In this document: positions 46,184 to 55,300 of the stretch, in pieces
How positions within the stretch are numbered: position 1 is the stretch's first letter
Layout: the number at the start of each line of letters is the position of its first letter
Assembly: GCF_012849375.1 (NCBI RefSeq)
Contig: NZ_CP051684.1
Location: forward strand, 1,240,001 to 1,304,000
DNA from: Duganella dendranthematis
GTDB taxonomy: Bacteria; Pseudomonadota; Gammaproteobacteria; Burkholderiales; Burkholderiaceae_D
Direction of reading: 5' to 3'
DNA: 64,000 nt
Program-made: the position numbers and the translations under genes
The notes under the pieces: model-generated
Told to the model about the DNA's origin: nothing
The model's database searches: none
Seen by the model: the letters and a program-made list of their open reading frames with translations, nothing else

Positions 46184-49100
46184 TGCGCATTGTCATCGAC
46201 CTGCAGGGAGCCCAATCGGAAAGCCGCTTCCGCGGCATCGGCCGCTATTCGCTGGCGCTGGCGCTGGGCATCGCCCGCAACGCCGGCCAGCACGAAGTCT
46301 GGCTGGCGCTGAACGGCGCGCTGGCCGCCGCCATCCCCGACCTGCGCGCCGCGTTTACCGGCCTGGTGCCGGCCGAACGCATCCGCGTGTTCGACGTGGT
46401 GCCGCACGTGGCCGAACTGGACGCCGGCAACCACGGCCGCGCGCGCGCCGCCGAACTGCTGCGCGAATACGTCATCGCCCAGTTGCAGCCGGACATGGTG
46501 CTGGTCACCAGCCTGTTCGAAGGCTATGTCGACGACAGCGTCACCTCGATCGGCGCCTTCACCAGCGGCGCCGACACCGCCGTCATCCTGTACGACCTGA
46601 TCCCGGCGCTGAACCCGGCCGCCTACCTCGCCACCGCCACCCAGCGCCAGCACTACGAAGGGAAGCTGGCCTCGCTCAAGCGCGCCGGCCTGGTGCTGTC
46701 GATTTCCGACTACTCGCGCCAGGAGGCAATCGACCTGCTGCAACTGGCGCCGGACAGCGTGCACCCGATCTCCACCGCGGTCGACGCCAGCTTCTGCCGC
46801 GCCGAGGCCGACCCGGCTGCCGTCGCGGCGCTGCGGGCCCGCTTCGGCATTACCCGCGGCATGCTGATGTACGCCCCCGGCGGCGCCGATTCGCGCAAGA
46901 ATATCGACGGCCTGATCCAGGCTTTCGGCCTGCTGCCGGCCGCCGTGCGCGACGCCCATCAACTGCTGATCGCCAGCAAGATCAACGACGGCGAACGCCA
47001 GCGCCTGCTGGACGCGGCGCGCGCCGCCGGCCTGCGCGACGACGAACTGGTGATGACCGGCTATGTCGACGACGCCACGCTGATCGCGCTGTACCGCGCC
47101 TGCACGCTGTTCGTGTTCCCGTCCAAGCATGAGGGCTTCGGCCTGCCGGCGCTGGAGGCGATGGCCTGCGGCGCGCTGGTGATCGGCGCCGACAACACCA
47201 GCATCCCGGAAGTGATCGGCTGCGACGAGGCGCTGTTCGACGCCGCCTCGCCGCAGGCGATCGCCGACAAGATCGCCGCCGTGCTGACCGACGCAGCGCT
47301 GCAGCAGCGCCTGCGCGCGCACGGCCGCCGCCAGGCCGCCCGCTTCTCGTGGGACGTCTCGGCACAGAAAGCGCTGCGGGCGATGGAAGCCCACGTGGCG
47401 CAGCGCGCGCCGGCCGTGATTCCCCACCAGCGCCGCCGCCTGGCCTTCGTCTGCCCGCTGCCGCCCGAGCGCACCGGCATTGCCGACTATGCGCTGGAAG
47501 TGTTGCCGGCGCTCACCGCCCACTTCGATATCGCACTGATCTTGCACCAGACCCGCTGCACGCTGCCGCCGTCGCTGGCGCAGCTGGCGCAGCACGACGT
47601 GGCCTGGTTCCGCCAGCACGCCGGCGAGTTCGACCAGATTCTCTACCAGTTCGGCAACAGCCCGTTCCACAGCCACATGCTGGAGCTGCTCAAGGAATAT
47701 CCGGGCGTGGTGGTGCTGCACGATTTCTTCCTCAGCGGCATGCTGTCGTATGAGCAGATCACCGGCGCCATGCCGGGCGTGTGGAACCAGGCGCTGTTCC
47801 ATGCGCACGGCTATCCGGCGCTGCTGGCGAGCCAGCAGCCGGACGGCGTCGAGCGCGCCAAATACGACTACCCGGCCAGCCTCGGCGTTCTGGAAGGCGC
47901 CACCCGGGTGATCTACCATTCCGAGTATGCGCTGACACTGGCGCGCGCGTGGTACGGCCCCCAAGCCGGCCACAACTGGAGCATGGTGCCGCACCCGCGC
48001 GCGCTGCCGGTCCAGCATGACCGCGCCGCCGCGCGCGCCGCGCTCGGCATCCGTCCCGAGGCGTTCGTCGTGTGCAGCTTCGGCTTTATCGATCCGACCA
48101 AACTGAGTCGTGAACTGGTGGCGGCGTGGGTGGCCTCGAGCCTGCACGCCGACCCCGATTGCGAACTGGTGCTGGTGGGCGCCAACCACGGTGGCGAGTA
48201 CGGCGCGCAGCTGAGCGAACTGATCGCCGAAGCCAACCACGGCGGCCAGCGCATCCGGATCGCCGGCTGGACCGACGACGCGGTGTTCCGGCAATACCTG
48301 CAGGCGGCCGACGTCGGCGTGCAGCTGCGCGCGATTTCACGCGGCGAAACCTCGGGCGCGGTGCTCTATTGCATGAGTTATGGCCTGCCCACCATCGTCA
48401 ACGCCAACGGCGCGTTCGCGGCGCTGCCGGACGACGCGGTCTGCAAGCTGGACGACCAGTTCGCCCCGGATGCCCTGCGCGACGCGCTGCAGACCCTGCG
48501 CAGCGATGCCGGGCGGCGCGCCGCACTGGCCGCCGCCAGCCGCGCGCTGCTGCTGCGCCAGCACAGCCAGGAACATTGCGCCCAGCTGTACGCCGACGCG
48601 CTGGACCTCGCGCAGGCCGAGGCCGCCACCAGCCGGCGCGGCCTGCTGCGCGCCCTGGCGGCCTTGCCGCAGTTGCCGGCCGACGACGGCTACCTGCAGC
48701 AGCTGGCGACCTGCATCGCCCGCGCGCCCGATGCGCTGGCGCCGCGCCAGCTGCTGGTGGACGTGACCGCCATTTCGCGCCACGACCTCAAGACCGGCAT
48801 CGAACGGGTGGTGCGGGCGCAGCTGCTGGCACTGCTGCGCCAGCGCACCCCGGGCTGGCGGGTCGAACCGGTCTATCTCAGCGACGAAGGCGGCCACTGG
48901 CATTACCGTTACGCGCGCCGCTACGCGCTCGAGCTGCTGGGACTGGACGCCGGCCAGGTGGTTGACGCGCGCGCCGACGTCACCGCCGGCGACGCCTTCT
49001 ACAGCGCCGACTCGGCGCCGGCAGCCATGATGGCGGCCGCCCGCCAGGGCCTGTACGCGCAGTGGCGCGCGCGCGGCGTTGGCGTGCATTTCCTGGTGCA

Positions 49101-49947
49101 CGACCTGTTGCCCGTGCTGCGGCCGGAATTCTTCCCGCTCGGCGCCGCCGACGGCCATGCCGCCTGGCTGGCCGCCATCGTCAGCGAAGCCGACAGCGTG
49201 ATCAGCATTTCCGACGCGGTGCGCCAGGAATTGCGCGCCTGGATCGCCACCCGCGCCGACCTGCAGGGGCGGCAGCCGCGCCTGGGCGTACTGCACCACG
49301 GCGCCGACTTCGAACAGGCGCCGGTGCCGGCCGCCGTCGCGGCCGATCCGGCCGACCAGTCCCGGCTGGCGCAGCTGCGCCGCGCGCCGACCTTCCTGAT
49401 GGTCGGCACCATCGAGCCGCGCAAGGGCCATCTGCAGGCGCTGGCCGCATTCGACCTGCTATGGCAGCAAGGCGTGGAAGTCAATCTGGCCATCGTCGGC
49501 CACGAAGGCTGGACCGCGCTGCCGGCGGCCGAGCGCCGCACCATTCCGCAAATTGTCGAGCGCCTGCAGCAGCATCCGCAGCGCGAACGCCAGCTGTTCT
49601 GGCTGCGCGGCATCGACGACACGCTGCTGCAAAAGGTCTACCAGGCCAGCGACTGCCTGCTGATGGCCAGCGAAGGCGAAGGCTACGGCCTGCCGCTGAT
49701 CGAGGCGGCCCACCACAGCCTGCCAGTGCTGGCGCGCGACATCCCAGTGTTCCGCGAAGTGGCACAGCAGCATGCCAGCTACTTCAGCGGCTTGGAGCCG
49801 GCCGCGCTGGCCGACGCCGTCCGCCACTGGCTGGCGCAGCAGCAGGCCGGCGCCGCCCCGGCCTCGGCCGGCATGCAGCGCAACAGCTGGCACGACAATA
49901 CCGTCCAGCTGCTGGCATGGCTGGATGAGGGCCCGCCAGCGGCGTAA
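46183..49947 (+). CDS. triple-domain glycosyltransferase (GT4-type)
   Basis: 1254 residues from ATG 46183 (shares a base with the preceding stop). There are three glycosyltransferase B-fold units. Unit 1 (1-400) has MRIVIDLQGAQSESRFRGIGRYSLAL and EGFGLPALEAMACG. Unit 2 (about 415-810) has FVCPLPPERTGIADYALEVLPAL and the altered nucleotide-site motif GETSGAVLYCMSYGLP. Unit 3 (about 855-1250) has QLLVDVTAISRHDLKTGIERVVRAQL, FLMVGTIEPRKGHLQAL and EGEGYGLPLIEAAHHSLP. Multi-domain GT4 proteins such as WbdA build the repeat of ABC-exported O-chains, often with mannose or related sugars. The sugars here are not readable. Unit 2 may have lost or changed activity. Confidence 0.88.
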   Translation: MRIVIDLQGAQSESRFRGIGRYSLALALGIARNAGQHEVWLALNGALAAAIPDLRAAFTGLVPAERIRVFDVVPHVAELDAGNHGRARAAELLREYVIAQLQPDMVLVTSLFEGYVDDSVTSIGAFTSGADTAVILYDLIPALNPAAYLATATQRQHYEGKLASLKRAGLVLSISDYSRQEAIDLLQLAPDSVHPISTAVDASFCRAEADPAAVAALRARFGITRGMLMYAPGGADSRKNIDGLIQAFGLLPAAVRDAHQLLIASKINDGERQRLLDAARAAGLRDDELVMTGYVDDATLIALYRACTLFVFPSKHEGFGLPALEAMACGALVIGADNTSIPEVIGCDEALFDAASPQAIADKIAAVLTDAALQQRLRAHGRRQAARFSWDVSAQKALRAMEAHVAQRAPAVIPHQRRRLAFVCPLPPERTGIADYALEVLPALTAHFDIALILHQTRCTLPPSLAQLAQHDVAWFRQHAGEFDQILYQFGNSPFHSHMLELLKEYPGVVVLHDFFLSGMLSYEQITGAMPGVWNQALFHAHGYPALLASQQPDGVERAKYDYPASLGVLEGATRVIYHSEYALTLARAWYGPQAGHNWSMVPHPRALPVQHDRAAARAALGIRPEAFVVCSFGFIDPTKLSRELVAAWVASSLHADPDCELVLVGANHGGEYGAQLSELIAEANHGGQRIRIAGWTDDAVFRQYLQAADVGVQLRAISRGETSGAVLYCMSYGLPTIVNANGAFAALPDDAVCKLDDQFAPDALRDALQTLRSDAGRRAALAAASRALLLRQHSQEHCAQLYADALDLAQAEAATSRRGLLRALAALPQLPADDGYLQQLATCIARAPDALAPRQLLVDVTAISRHDLKTGIERVVRAQLLALLRQRTPGWRVEPVYLSDEGGHWHYRYARRYALELLGLDAGQVVDARADVTAGDAFYSADSAPAAMMAAARQGLYAQWRARGVGVHFLVHDLLPVLRPEFFPLGAADGHAAWLAAIVSEADSVISISDAVRQELRAWIATRADLQGRQPRLGVLHHGADFEQAPVPAAVAADPADQSRLAQLRRAPTFLMVGTIEPRKGHLQALAAFDLLWQQGVEVNLAIVGHEGWTALPAAERRTIPQIVERLQQHPQRERQLFWLRGIDDTLLQKVYQASDCLLMASEGEGYGLPLIEAAHHSLPVLARDIPVFREVAQQHASYFSGLEPAALADAVRHWLAQQQAGAAPASAGMQRNSWHDNTVQLLAWLDEGPPAA

Positions 49948-49982
49948 GAAAGTGTAACATCGCGGTGCCGGTCCAGCCCGCG

Positions 49983-52058
49983 ATGGCTTATACTCTCGAT
50001 AATTCTCAAATCACTAAGCTTTCCATGCAGGTAACCCCTTTCCTGCAGCAGTGGGTGCGCCGGCTGTTGCCGCTGGCGATCGCGCTCAATCTGTTGCTCT
50101 TGCTGTACTACGTTGCCATCGATTATCAAGTCGGACTTCACGCGGACTCTGCGGTGATGAACCTGCTGGCGCAGGAAATGATTGAGACGCGCAGTTTCTT
50201 CCCTTCCAGCTGGTATTACGCCAACGGCGATTTGTGGATCGCCACCACCCAGTTGCCGATTGCGGCGCTGTTGCCCTTCACCAAAAACACCTTTGGCCTG
50301 CACGCCTTCTCCAGCCTGGTGTGCGCGGCGCTGGTGCTGGGCAGCGCCTGGTGCGTCAGCGGCATGCTCGGCCAGTCGCGCACCGCGCGCACGCTGCTGT
50401 TGCTGCTGCTGGCCGGCGGCATCTCCCCGAATATGGCGGAAAACCTGTACGGCCAGGGTGCGTATGGCGTGCTGTTTGCGTACGCGTGCCTGCTGGCCGT
50501 CAGCGGCTGGCGCCTGCTGCACGCCTGCGGCGCCGCCCGCTGGCGCTGGGGCACGCTGTTTGCCGTGCTGGCGCTGCTGGTGTGCTGGTCCAATCCACAA
50601 CGGGCGCTGGTGTTCTACGCGCTGCCGCTGCTGGCCGCGCTGGCGCTCACGCAAGCGCCCGTGCTGTCCGTGCAACGCCGCGGCGCCGTGCTGCTGGCGG
50701 CGCTGCTGCTGGTCGCCATCGTCATCGGCGCCGTGCTGCACGGCGCGGTGGTGCGCCAGGTCGGCAACAGCGGCTTGCCGCCGCCGACCTGGCTGGACTT
50801 CGACGGCATGGTGCGCAACACGCTGGGCACGTTGCGCGGCGTACTCAGTCTGCTCGGCGGCCTGCCGCCGGCGGGCGCCAAGGTGGCCTCCACCGGCGGC
50901 GCGCTGGACGCGCTGCGCCTGTGCGGCGCGCTGGCGCTGCTGGTGCTGCTGCCGTGGGCGGTGTGGCGCGCCTTGCGTACCGCGCAGCACGACGCCCGCC
51001 GCTACTTCGCCATGTATACGCTGACCGGCGCCGCCATCAACCTGCTGGTGGCGCTGGCGACCAGCATTCCCGACATGGGCTCGCCGGAAGCATCGGTACG
51101 CTATCTGGTGCTAGCGCTGCTGGGCGCGCTGGTGCTGCTGACCGGCGACGCGGTGGACCAGCTGCGCTGGGACCGTCCGGCTACGCTGGCGGCGCTGGCG
51201 GCGCTGTTGCTGCTGGGCCTGACGCCGGCGCGCAACTACCATGTGCCGGACGTGCCACGCTATTTCCCGCGCGGCGGCATCGTTGAATACAACCTGTTCG
51301 GCAAAATTGCCCGCTTCATCGAGCAGCAGGGACTGCAGCGCGGCTACTCGACCTTCTGGAGCGCCGGCACCATCACCGTGCTGAGCGGCCACGATTTGCG
51401 CCAGCGGCCGATCGCCATCGACCACGGCCTGCCGATGCCGGTGCGCCACCTGTCGTCGTCGCGCTGGTACGAGGGCACGCAGCCGGCCGGCGTCACCTAC
51501 CTGATGCTGAACTACGACGAAGTCAAACAGATCGACTGGAACCAGCTGGCCGCCTACCTCGGCCAGCCAGTGCGGGTGCTGGATTTCGCCGGCTGCAAGT
51601 TCTACATCTACGACTTTGACATCGCCACCAGGCTGCCGCTGTGGAACCTGCAGCACGGCGCGGCGCTGCAAGTGCCGGTCACGGCCGCCACCCAGCACCA
51701 CATCGGCCAGCTGACCGACAACGGCACGGCGCTGCATAGCGCGGCCGGCGAAGGCGGCCACCTGCGCTTCGGCAGCATCGTCACGCCGCCGCCCGGCGAT
51801 TACCTCGTCAGCTTCGACCTGGAAACCAGCGGCGACGGCGTGGCCGAATACGGCATGGTCGACGCTGCCACCGACAACGGCGCCGTGCTGCTGGCCAACC
51901 AGCCAATCAAGGCCCAGGGCCGCCAGCGCCTCAGCATGCCGCTGACGGTGCCGCCGCTGAACGGCGCCCAGCTGGAACTGCGGGTGCTGAGCAACGGCAA
52001 TGGCGCCATCACGCTGCGCAATATCGAACTGAACACCACTTCCGGCAAGCAAAAATAA
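49983..52058 (+). CDS. large membrane protein, GT-C-like glycosyltransferase
   Basis: 691 residues from ATG 49983; GTG 49965 and ATG 50025 are alternatives, none with a good ribosome site. About ten hydrophobic segments fill the first 450 residues. The first outside loop contains LHADSAVMNLLAQEM, with an Asp where GT-C enzymes such as ArnT keep their catalytic acid. The last 230 residues are soluble, with a beta-sandwich-like end. The protein fits a periplasmic transferase that uses a polyprenyl-phosphate sugar, and it precedes a polyprenyl-phosphate glycosyltransferase gene. The family is not named with certainty. A TATACT near 49988 might be an internal promoter. Confidence 0.7.
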   Translation: MAYTLDNSQITKLSMQVTPFLQQWVRRLLPLAIALNLLLLLYYVAIDYQVGLHADSAVMNLLAQEMIETRSFFPSSWYYANGDLWIATTQLPIAALLPFTKNTFGLHAFSSLVCAALVLGSAWCVSGMLGQSRTARTLLLLLLAGGISPNMAENLYGQGAYGVLFAYACLLAVSGWRLLHACGAARWRWGTLFAVLALLVCWSNPQRALVFYALPLLAALALTQAPVLSVQRRGAVLLAALLLVAIVIGAVLHGAVVRQVGNSGLPPPTWLDFDGMVRNTLGTLRGVLSLLGGLPPAGAKVASTGGALDALRLCGALALLVLLPWAVWRALRTAQHDARRYFAMYTLTGAAINLLVALATSIPDMGSPEASVRYLVLALLGALVLLTGDAVDQLRWDRPATLAALAALLLLGLTPARNYHVPDVPRYFPRGGIVEYNLFGKIARFIEQQGLQRGYSTFWSAGTITVLSGHDLRQRPIAIDHGLPMPVRHLSSSRWYEGTQPAGVTYLMLNYDEVKQIDWNQLAAYLGQPVRVLDFAGCKFYIYDFDIATRLPLWNLQHGAALQVPVTAATQHHIGQLTDNGTALHSAAGEGGHLRFGSIVTPPPGDYLVSFDLETSGDGVAEYGMVDAATDNGAVLLANQPIKAQGRQRLSMPLTVPPLNGAQLELRVLSNGNGAITLRNIELNTTSGKQK

Positions 52059-52061
52059 AAA

Positions 52062-53015
52062 ATGAGCACAAGCACCCCTTTGATTTCCGTCGTGATTCCG
52101 GTCTACAAGGCCGAGAAGATCCTCGACGAGTTGTACCGTCGCCTGCGCGACGCCCTGGAAACCGTCAGCCCCGCGTTTGAGATCGTACTGGTCGAAGACT
52201 GCGGCGGCGACCGCTCGTGGGAGGTGATCGAGCGCCTGGCGCAGGCCGACCCGCGCGTGGTCGGCCTGCAATTCTCGCGCAACTTCGGCCAGCACTACGG
52301 CATTACCGCCGGCATGGACCAGTGCCGCGGCGACTGGGTGGTGGTGATGGACTGCGACCTGCAGGACGCACCGGAAGAAATCCCGCGCCTGTACGCCAAG
52401 GCCCAGGAGGGCTACGACGTGGTGCTGGCGCTGCGCGGCAAACGCCAGGACCCGCTGCTCAAGCGCGCCACCTCGTGGCTGTACTACCGCCTGTTCAGCT
52501 ACCTGGCCGACCTCGACATCGATGGCGACAGCGGCAACTTCCGCATCATGTCGCGTCAGGTGGTGAAGAATTTCGTCCGCATGCGCGAGCAGCTGCGCTT
52601 CTTCGGCGGCCATGTGCAGTGGATGGGCTTCCCCACCACCGGCATCCAGGTGCAGCACGCCGAGCGCGCCGAGGGGACCTCGACCTATACCTTCGCCAAG
52701 CTGTGGCGGCTGGCGATGGATACCATCCTGGCCTATTCCGACAAGCCGCTGCGCATGGCCGCCAAGCTGGGCATGACGATGGCGGCGGTGTCGCTGGCGG
52801 CCGGCCTGTACCTGCTGGTGTCGTCGCTGGTGCACCGCTCGCCGATCGCCGGCTGGTCCAGCCTGATCGTCTCGCTGTACTTCATCGGCGGCCTGATCAT
52901 CGGCATTCTCGGCATCCTCGGCATCTACCTCGGCAAGGCCTTCGACGAAACCAAGAAGCGTCCGCTGTACATCGTGCGCCGCGCCACGCCCAACACGGTC
53001 GTGCGCGATCTCTGA
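52062..53015 (+). CDS. polyprenyl-phosphate glycosyltransferase (ArnC/GtrB-like GT2)
   Basis: 317 residues. The GT-A domain has ISVVIPVYKAEKILDELYRRL, EIVLVEDCGGDRSWE, LQFSRNFGQHYGITAGMDQCRGDWVVVMDCDLQD and SGNFRIMSRQVV. Two C-terminal membrane helices (about 235-255 and 268-292) end in YLGKAFDETKKRPLYIV. This is the DPM1/ArnC/GtrB layout: an enzyme that loads a sugar onto undecaprenyl phosphate at the inner face. Followed by an acetyltransferase, a small flippase-like protein and WecE, which suggests the sugar is a 4-amino-4,6-dideoxyhexose derivative. Confidence 0.9.
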   Translation: MSTSTPLISVVIPVYKAEKILDELYRRLRDALETVSPAFEIVLVEDCGGDRSWEVIERLAQADPRVVGLQFSRNFGQHYGITAGMDQCRGDWVVVMDCDLQDAPEEIPRLYAKAQEGYDVVLALRGKRQDPLLKRATSWLYYRLFSYLADLDIDGDSGNFRIMSRQVVKNFVRMREQLRFFGGHVQWMGFPTTGIQVQHAERAEGTSTYTFAKLWRLAMDTILAYSDKPLRMAAKLGMTMAAVSLAAGLYLLVSSLVHRSPIAGWSSLIVSLYFIGGLIIGILGILGIYLGKAFDETKKRPLYIVRRATPNTVVRDL

Positions 53016-53024
53016 AAGACCAGC

Positions 53025-53759
53025 ATGGACCTGTCTCTCTCCCCCCTCGACCTGGAACGCTTCGGCGTGACGACCGCCAAGGCGGCGCTGACTGCCGACG
53101 ACCAGGCGCCGGCCGTGACGGCCTGGTGCCGCGCGCATGCCGTGCAGATGCTGATCGCGCGCGTGCCGACCTGCGCCGTCACCCTGGTGCAGCAGCTGGA
53201 ACAAGGCGGCGCCTTCCTGACCGACACGCTGCTGTACTACAGCCGCAAGCAGCTGTCCGAGCAGCCGGCCGTGCTGCCGGACGGCTACCGCTGGCGCCTG
53301 GCCAACGCCGCCGACGCCGACGCCGTTGCGACCCTGGCAGCGCTGACCTTCACCGGCTATGCCGGCCACTATCACGCCGATCCGCGGCTGGACCGCGCTA
53401 CCGCCGACCTGGTGTATTCCGACTGGGCCGCCAACTCCTGCCGCCACCCGGCGGTGGCCGACGCCGTGCTGCTGATCGAACACGACGGCCAGCCGGTGGC
53501 TTTCGCCACGCTCAAGGACCGCGGCGCGCCGCTGTTCGAAGGCGTGCTGTTCGGCGTCCACCCGTCCCACCAGGGACGCGGGCTGTACCAGGCCCTGATG
53601 CAGCAAGCCCAGCACTGGGGGCGCGAGCATGGCTTCGGCGCCATGACCGTCTCCACCCAGGTGGTCAACCTGGCGGTGCAGAAGGTCTGGTGCCGGCTCG
53701 GCTTTGAACCCTCGTCCAGTTATTACACCTTCCACCAATGGTGGGGAGACGCCGCATGA
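53025..53759 (+). CDS. GNAT acetyltransferase, likely sugar N-acetyltransferase (WecD-like)
   Basis: 244 residues. The N-terminal 85 residues have their own fold (LERFGVTTAKAALT...VPTCAVTLVQQLEQGGAFLTDTLLYYSRK), as in WecD. The GNAT core contains the acetyl-CoA loop GVHPSHQGRGLYQALM and VSTQVVNLAVQKVWCRLGFEPSSSYYTFHQWW. WecD acetylates dTDP-4-amino-4,6-dideoxygalactose (product dTDP-Fuc4NAc); WecE, which makes that substrate, is encoded two genes on. The role is inferred from fold and partner; other amino-sugar acyl transfer is possible. Confidence 0.8.
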   Translation: MDLSLSPLDLERFGVTTAKAALTADDQAPAVTAWCRAHAVQMLIARVPTCAVTLVQQLEQGGAFLTDTLLYYSRKQLSEQPAVLPDGYRWRLANAADADAVATLAALTFTGYAGHYHADPRLDRATADLVYSDWAANSCRHPAVADAVLLIEHDGQPVAFATLKDRGAPLFEGVLFGVHPSHQGRGLYQALMQQAQHWGREHGFGAMTVSTQVVNLAVQKVWCRLGFEPSSSYYTFHQWWGDAA

Positions 53760-54118
53760 ATTACCTGTATATCGCCGCAACCATCGTGCTGACCGTATTC
53801 GGCCAGATCGCCATCAAGATGCAGGTGGCCAAGGCCGGTGCGCTGCCGGCCGACGCCACCGACAAGCTGTGGTTCCTGATCAAGCTGCTGCTGAATCCGT
53901 GGATCATCGCCGCCTTCGCCGCCGCCTTCCTGGCCTCGGTGACGTGGATGGGCGCCATGAGCAAGTTTCAGCTGAGCCATGCCTATCCGTTCATGAGCCT
54001 GAATTTCGTCATCGTGCTGGGCCTAAGCGCCTGGCTGTTCAACGAACCCATGTCGCTGATGCGCATGGCGGGCGTGGCGCTGATCTGCATCGGCACCGTC
54101 GTCGCTTCGCAAGGTTGA
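53756..54118 (+). CDS. four-helix EamA/SMR-like membrane protein (ArnE-like flippase subunit)
   Basis: 120 residues with four hydrophobic segments. MNYLYIAATIVLTVFGQIAIKMQV is the first, and the last contains AGVALICIGTVVAS; KFQLSHAYPFMSLNFVIVLGLSAWLFNEPMS lies between. Layout and motifs match small SMR/EamA proteins such as ArnE and ArnF, which flip undecaprenyl-phosphate aminoarabinose. The ATG overlaps the GNAT stop with GGGGAG upstream. It probably turns the sugar-lipid made by the preceding GT2 to the periplasmic side. Confidence 0.8.
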   Translation: MNYLYIAATIVLTVFGQIAIKMQVAKAGALPADATDKLWFLIKLLLNPWIIAAFAAAFLASVTWMGAMSKFQLSHAYPFMSLNFVIVLGLSAWLFNEPMSLMRMAGVALICIGTVVASQG

Positions 54119-54128
54119 GGAAAATCCC

Positions 54129-55277
54129 ATGACCCCGATTCCATTCAACAAGCCCTTCATGACCGGCCGCGAGCTGTGGTACATCGCCCAGGCGCACACC
54201 AACGGCCACCTGTCCGGCGACGGCCAGTTCACCAAGAAATGCCACGCCTGGCTGGAACAGACCACCGGCACCCGCCGCGCGCTGCTGACCCACTCGTGCA
54301 CCGCCGCGCTGGAAATGGCGGCGCTGCTGGCCGAGGTCGAACCGGGCGACGAAATCATCATGCCGTCGTACACCTTCGTCTCGACCGCCAACGCCTTCGT
54401 CATGCGCGGCGCGGTGCCGGTGTTTGTCGACATCCGCGCCGACACGCTGAACCTCGACGAGACCAAGATCGAGGCCGCCATCACGCCGCGCACCCGGGTC
54501 ATCCTGCCGGTGCACTACGCCGGCGTGGCGTGCGAGATGGACACCATCATGGACATCGCCCGGCGCCACAACCTGCTGGTGGTGGAGGACGCGGCGCAGG
54601 GCATCATGTCGACCTACAAGGGACGGCCGCTGGGCACCATCGGCCACCTCGGCGCCTACTCGTTCCACGAGACCAAGAACATCATCGCCGGCGAAGGCGG
54701 TGCGCTGCTGGTCAACGACGCCCGGCTGGCCGAGCGCGCCGAGATCATCCGCGAGAAAGGCACCAACCGCGGCCAGTTCTTCCGCGGCCAGGTGGACAAG
54801 TACACCTGGGTCGATATCGGCTCGTCCTATCTGCCGGGCGAAGTGATCGCCGCCTTCCTGTGGGCGCAGATGGAGGAAGGCGACGCCATCACCGCGCGCC
54901 GGCTGGCGCTGTGGGACCGCTACCACGCGGCGCTGGCGCCGCTGGAGGCGGACGGCCTGCTGCGCCGTCCGCGCGTGCCGGACGGGTGCGTGCAAAATGC
55001 CCACATGTACTATATCCTGCTCGAATCGCTGGACCAGCGCACTGCCGTCATCAACAGCATGAAGGCGCAGGGGGTCAACACCGTGTTCCACTACGTACCG
55101 CTGCACAGCGCGCCCGGCGGCCGCAAATTCGGCCGCGCCCACGGTGAGCTGACCGAGACCGACCGCCTGTCGGAACGCCTGCTGCGGCTGCCGCTGTGGG
55201 TCGGCCTGGAGGCGCAGCAGCAACAGGTGCTGGACGCGCTCAAGCAAGCATTGCGCGAGCATCCGGCGCACCACTAG
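54129..55277 (+). CDS. wecE: dTDP-4-amino-4,6-dideoxygalactose transaminase WecE
   Basis: 382 residues; nearly every block matches E. coli WecE: GDGQFTKKCHAWLEQ, PGDEIIMPSYTFVSTANAFV, VPVHYAGVACEMDTIM, VVEDAAQGIMSTYKGRPLGTIGH, the PLP-lysine in SFHETKN near residue 183, EIIREKGTNRGQFFRGQVDKYTWVDIGSSYLPGE and NAHMYYI. It converts dTDP-4-keto-6-deoxyglucose to dTDP-4-amino-4,6-dideoxygalactose with glutamate. RmlA/RmlB-type enzymes for the precursor are not in the window. Start ATG with GAGG in the gap after the small membrane protein. Confidence 0.96.
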   Translation: MTPIPFNKPFMTGRELWYIAQAHTNGHLSGDGQFTKKCHAWLEQTTGTRRALLTHSCTAALEMAALLAEVEPGDEIIMPSYTFVSTANAFVMRGAVPVFVDIRADTLNLDETKIEAAITPRTRVILPVHYAGVACEMDTIMDIARRHNLLVVEDAAQGIMSTYKGRPLGTIGHLGAYSFHETKNIIAGEGGALLVNDARLAERAEIIREKGTNRGQFFRGQVDKYTWVDIGSSYLPGEVIAAFLWAQMEEGDAITARRLALWDRYHAALAPLEADGLLRRPRVPDGCVQNAHMYYILLESLDQRTAVINSMKAQGVNTVFHYVPLHSAPGGRKFGRAHGELTETDRLSERLLRLPLWVGLEAQQQQVLDALKQALREHPAHH

Positions 55278-55300
55278 TTTTTATTTTTGATCAAGCCCCT

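Noticed and set aside
51111..53780. Open frame of 889 codons on the minus strand across several O-polysaccharide genes
   Set aside because: Crosses three well supported + strand genes and encodes only His/Arg/Gln-rich low-complexity sequence.
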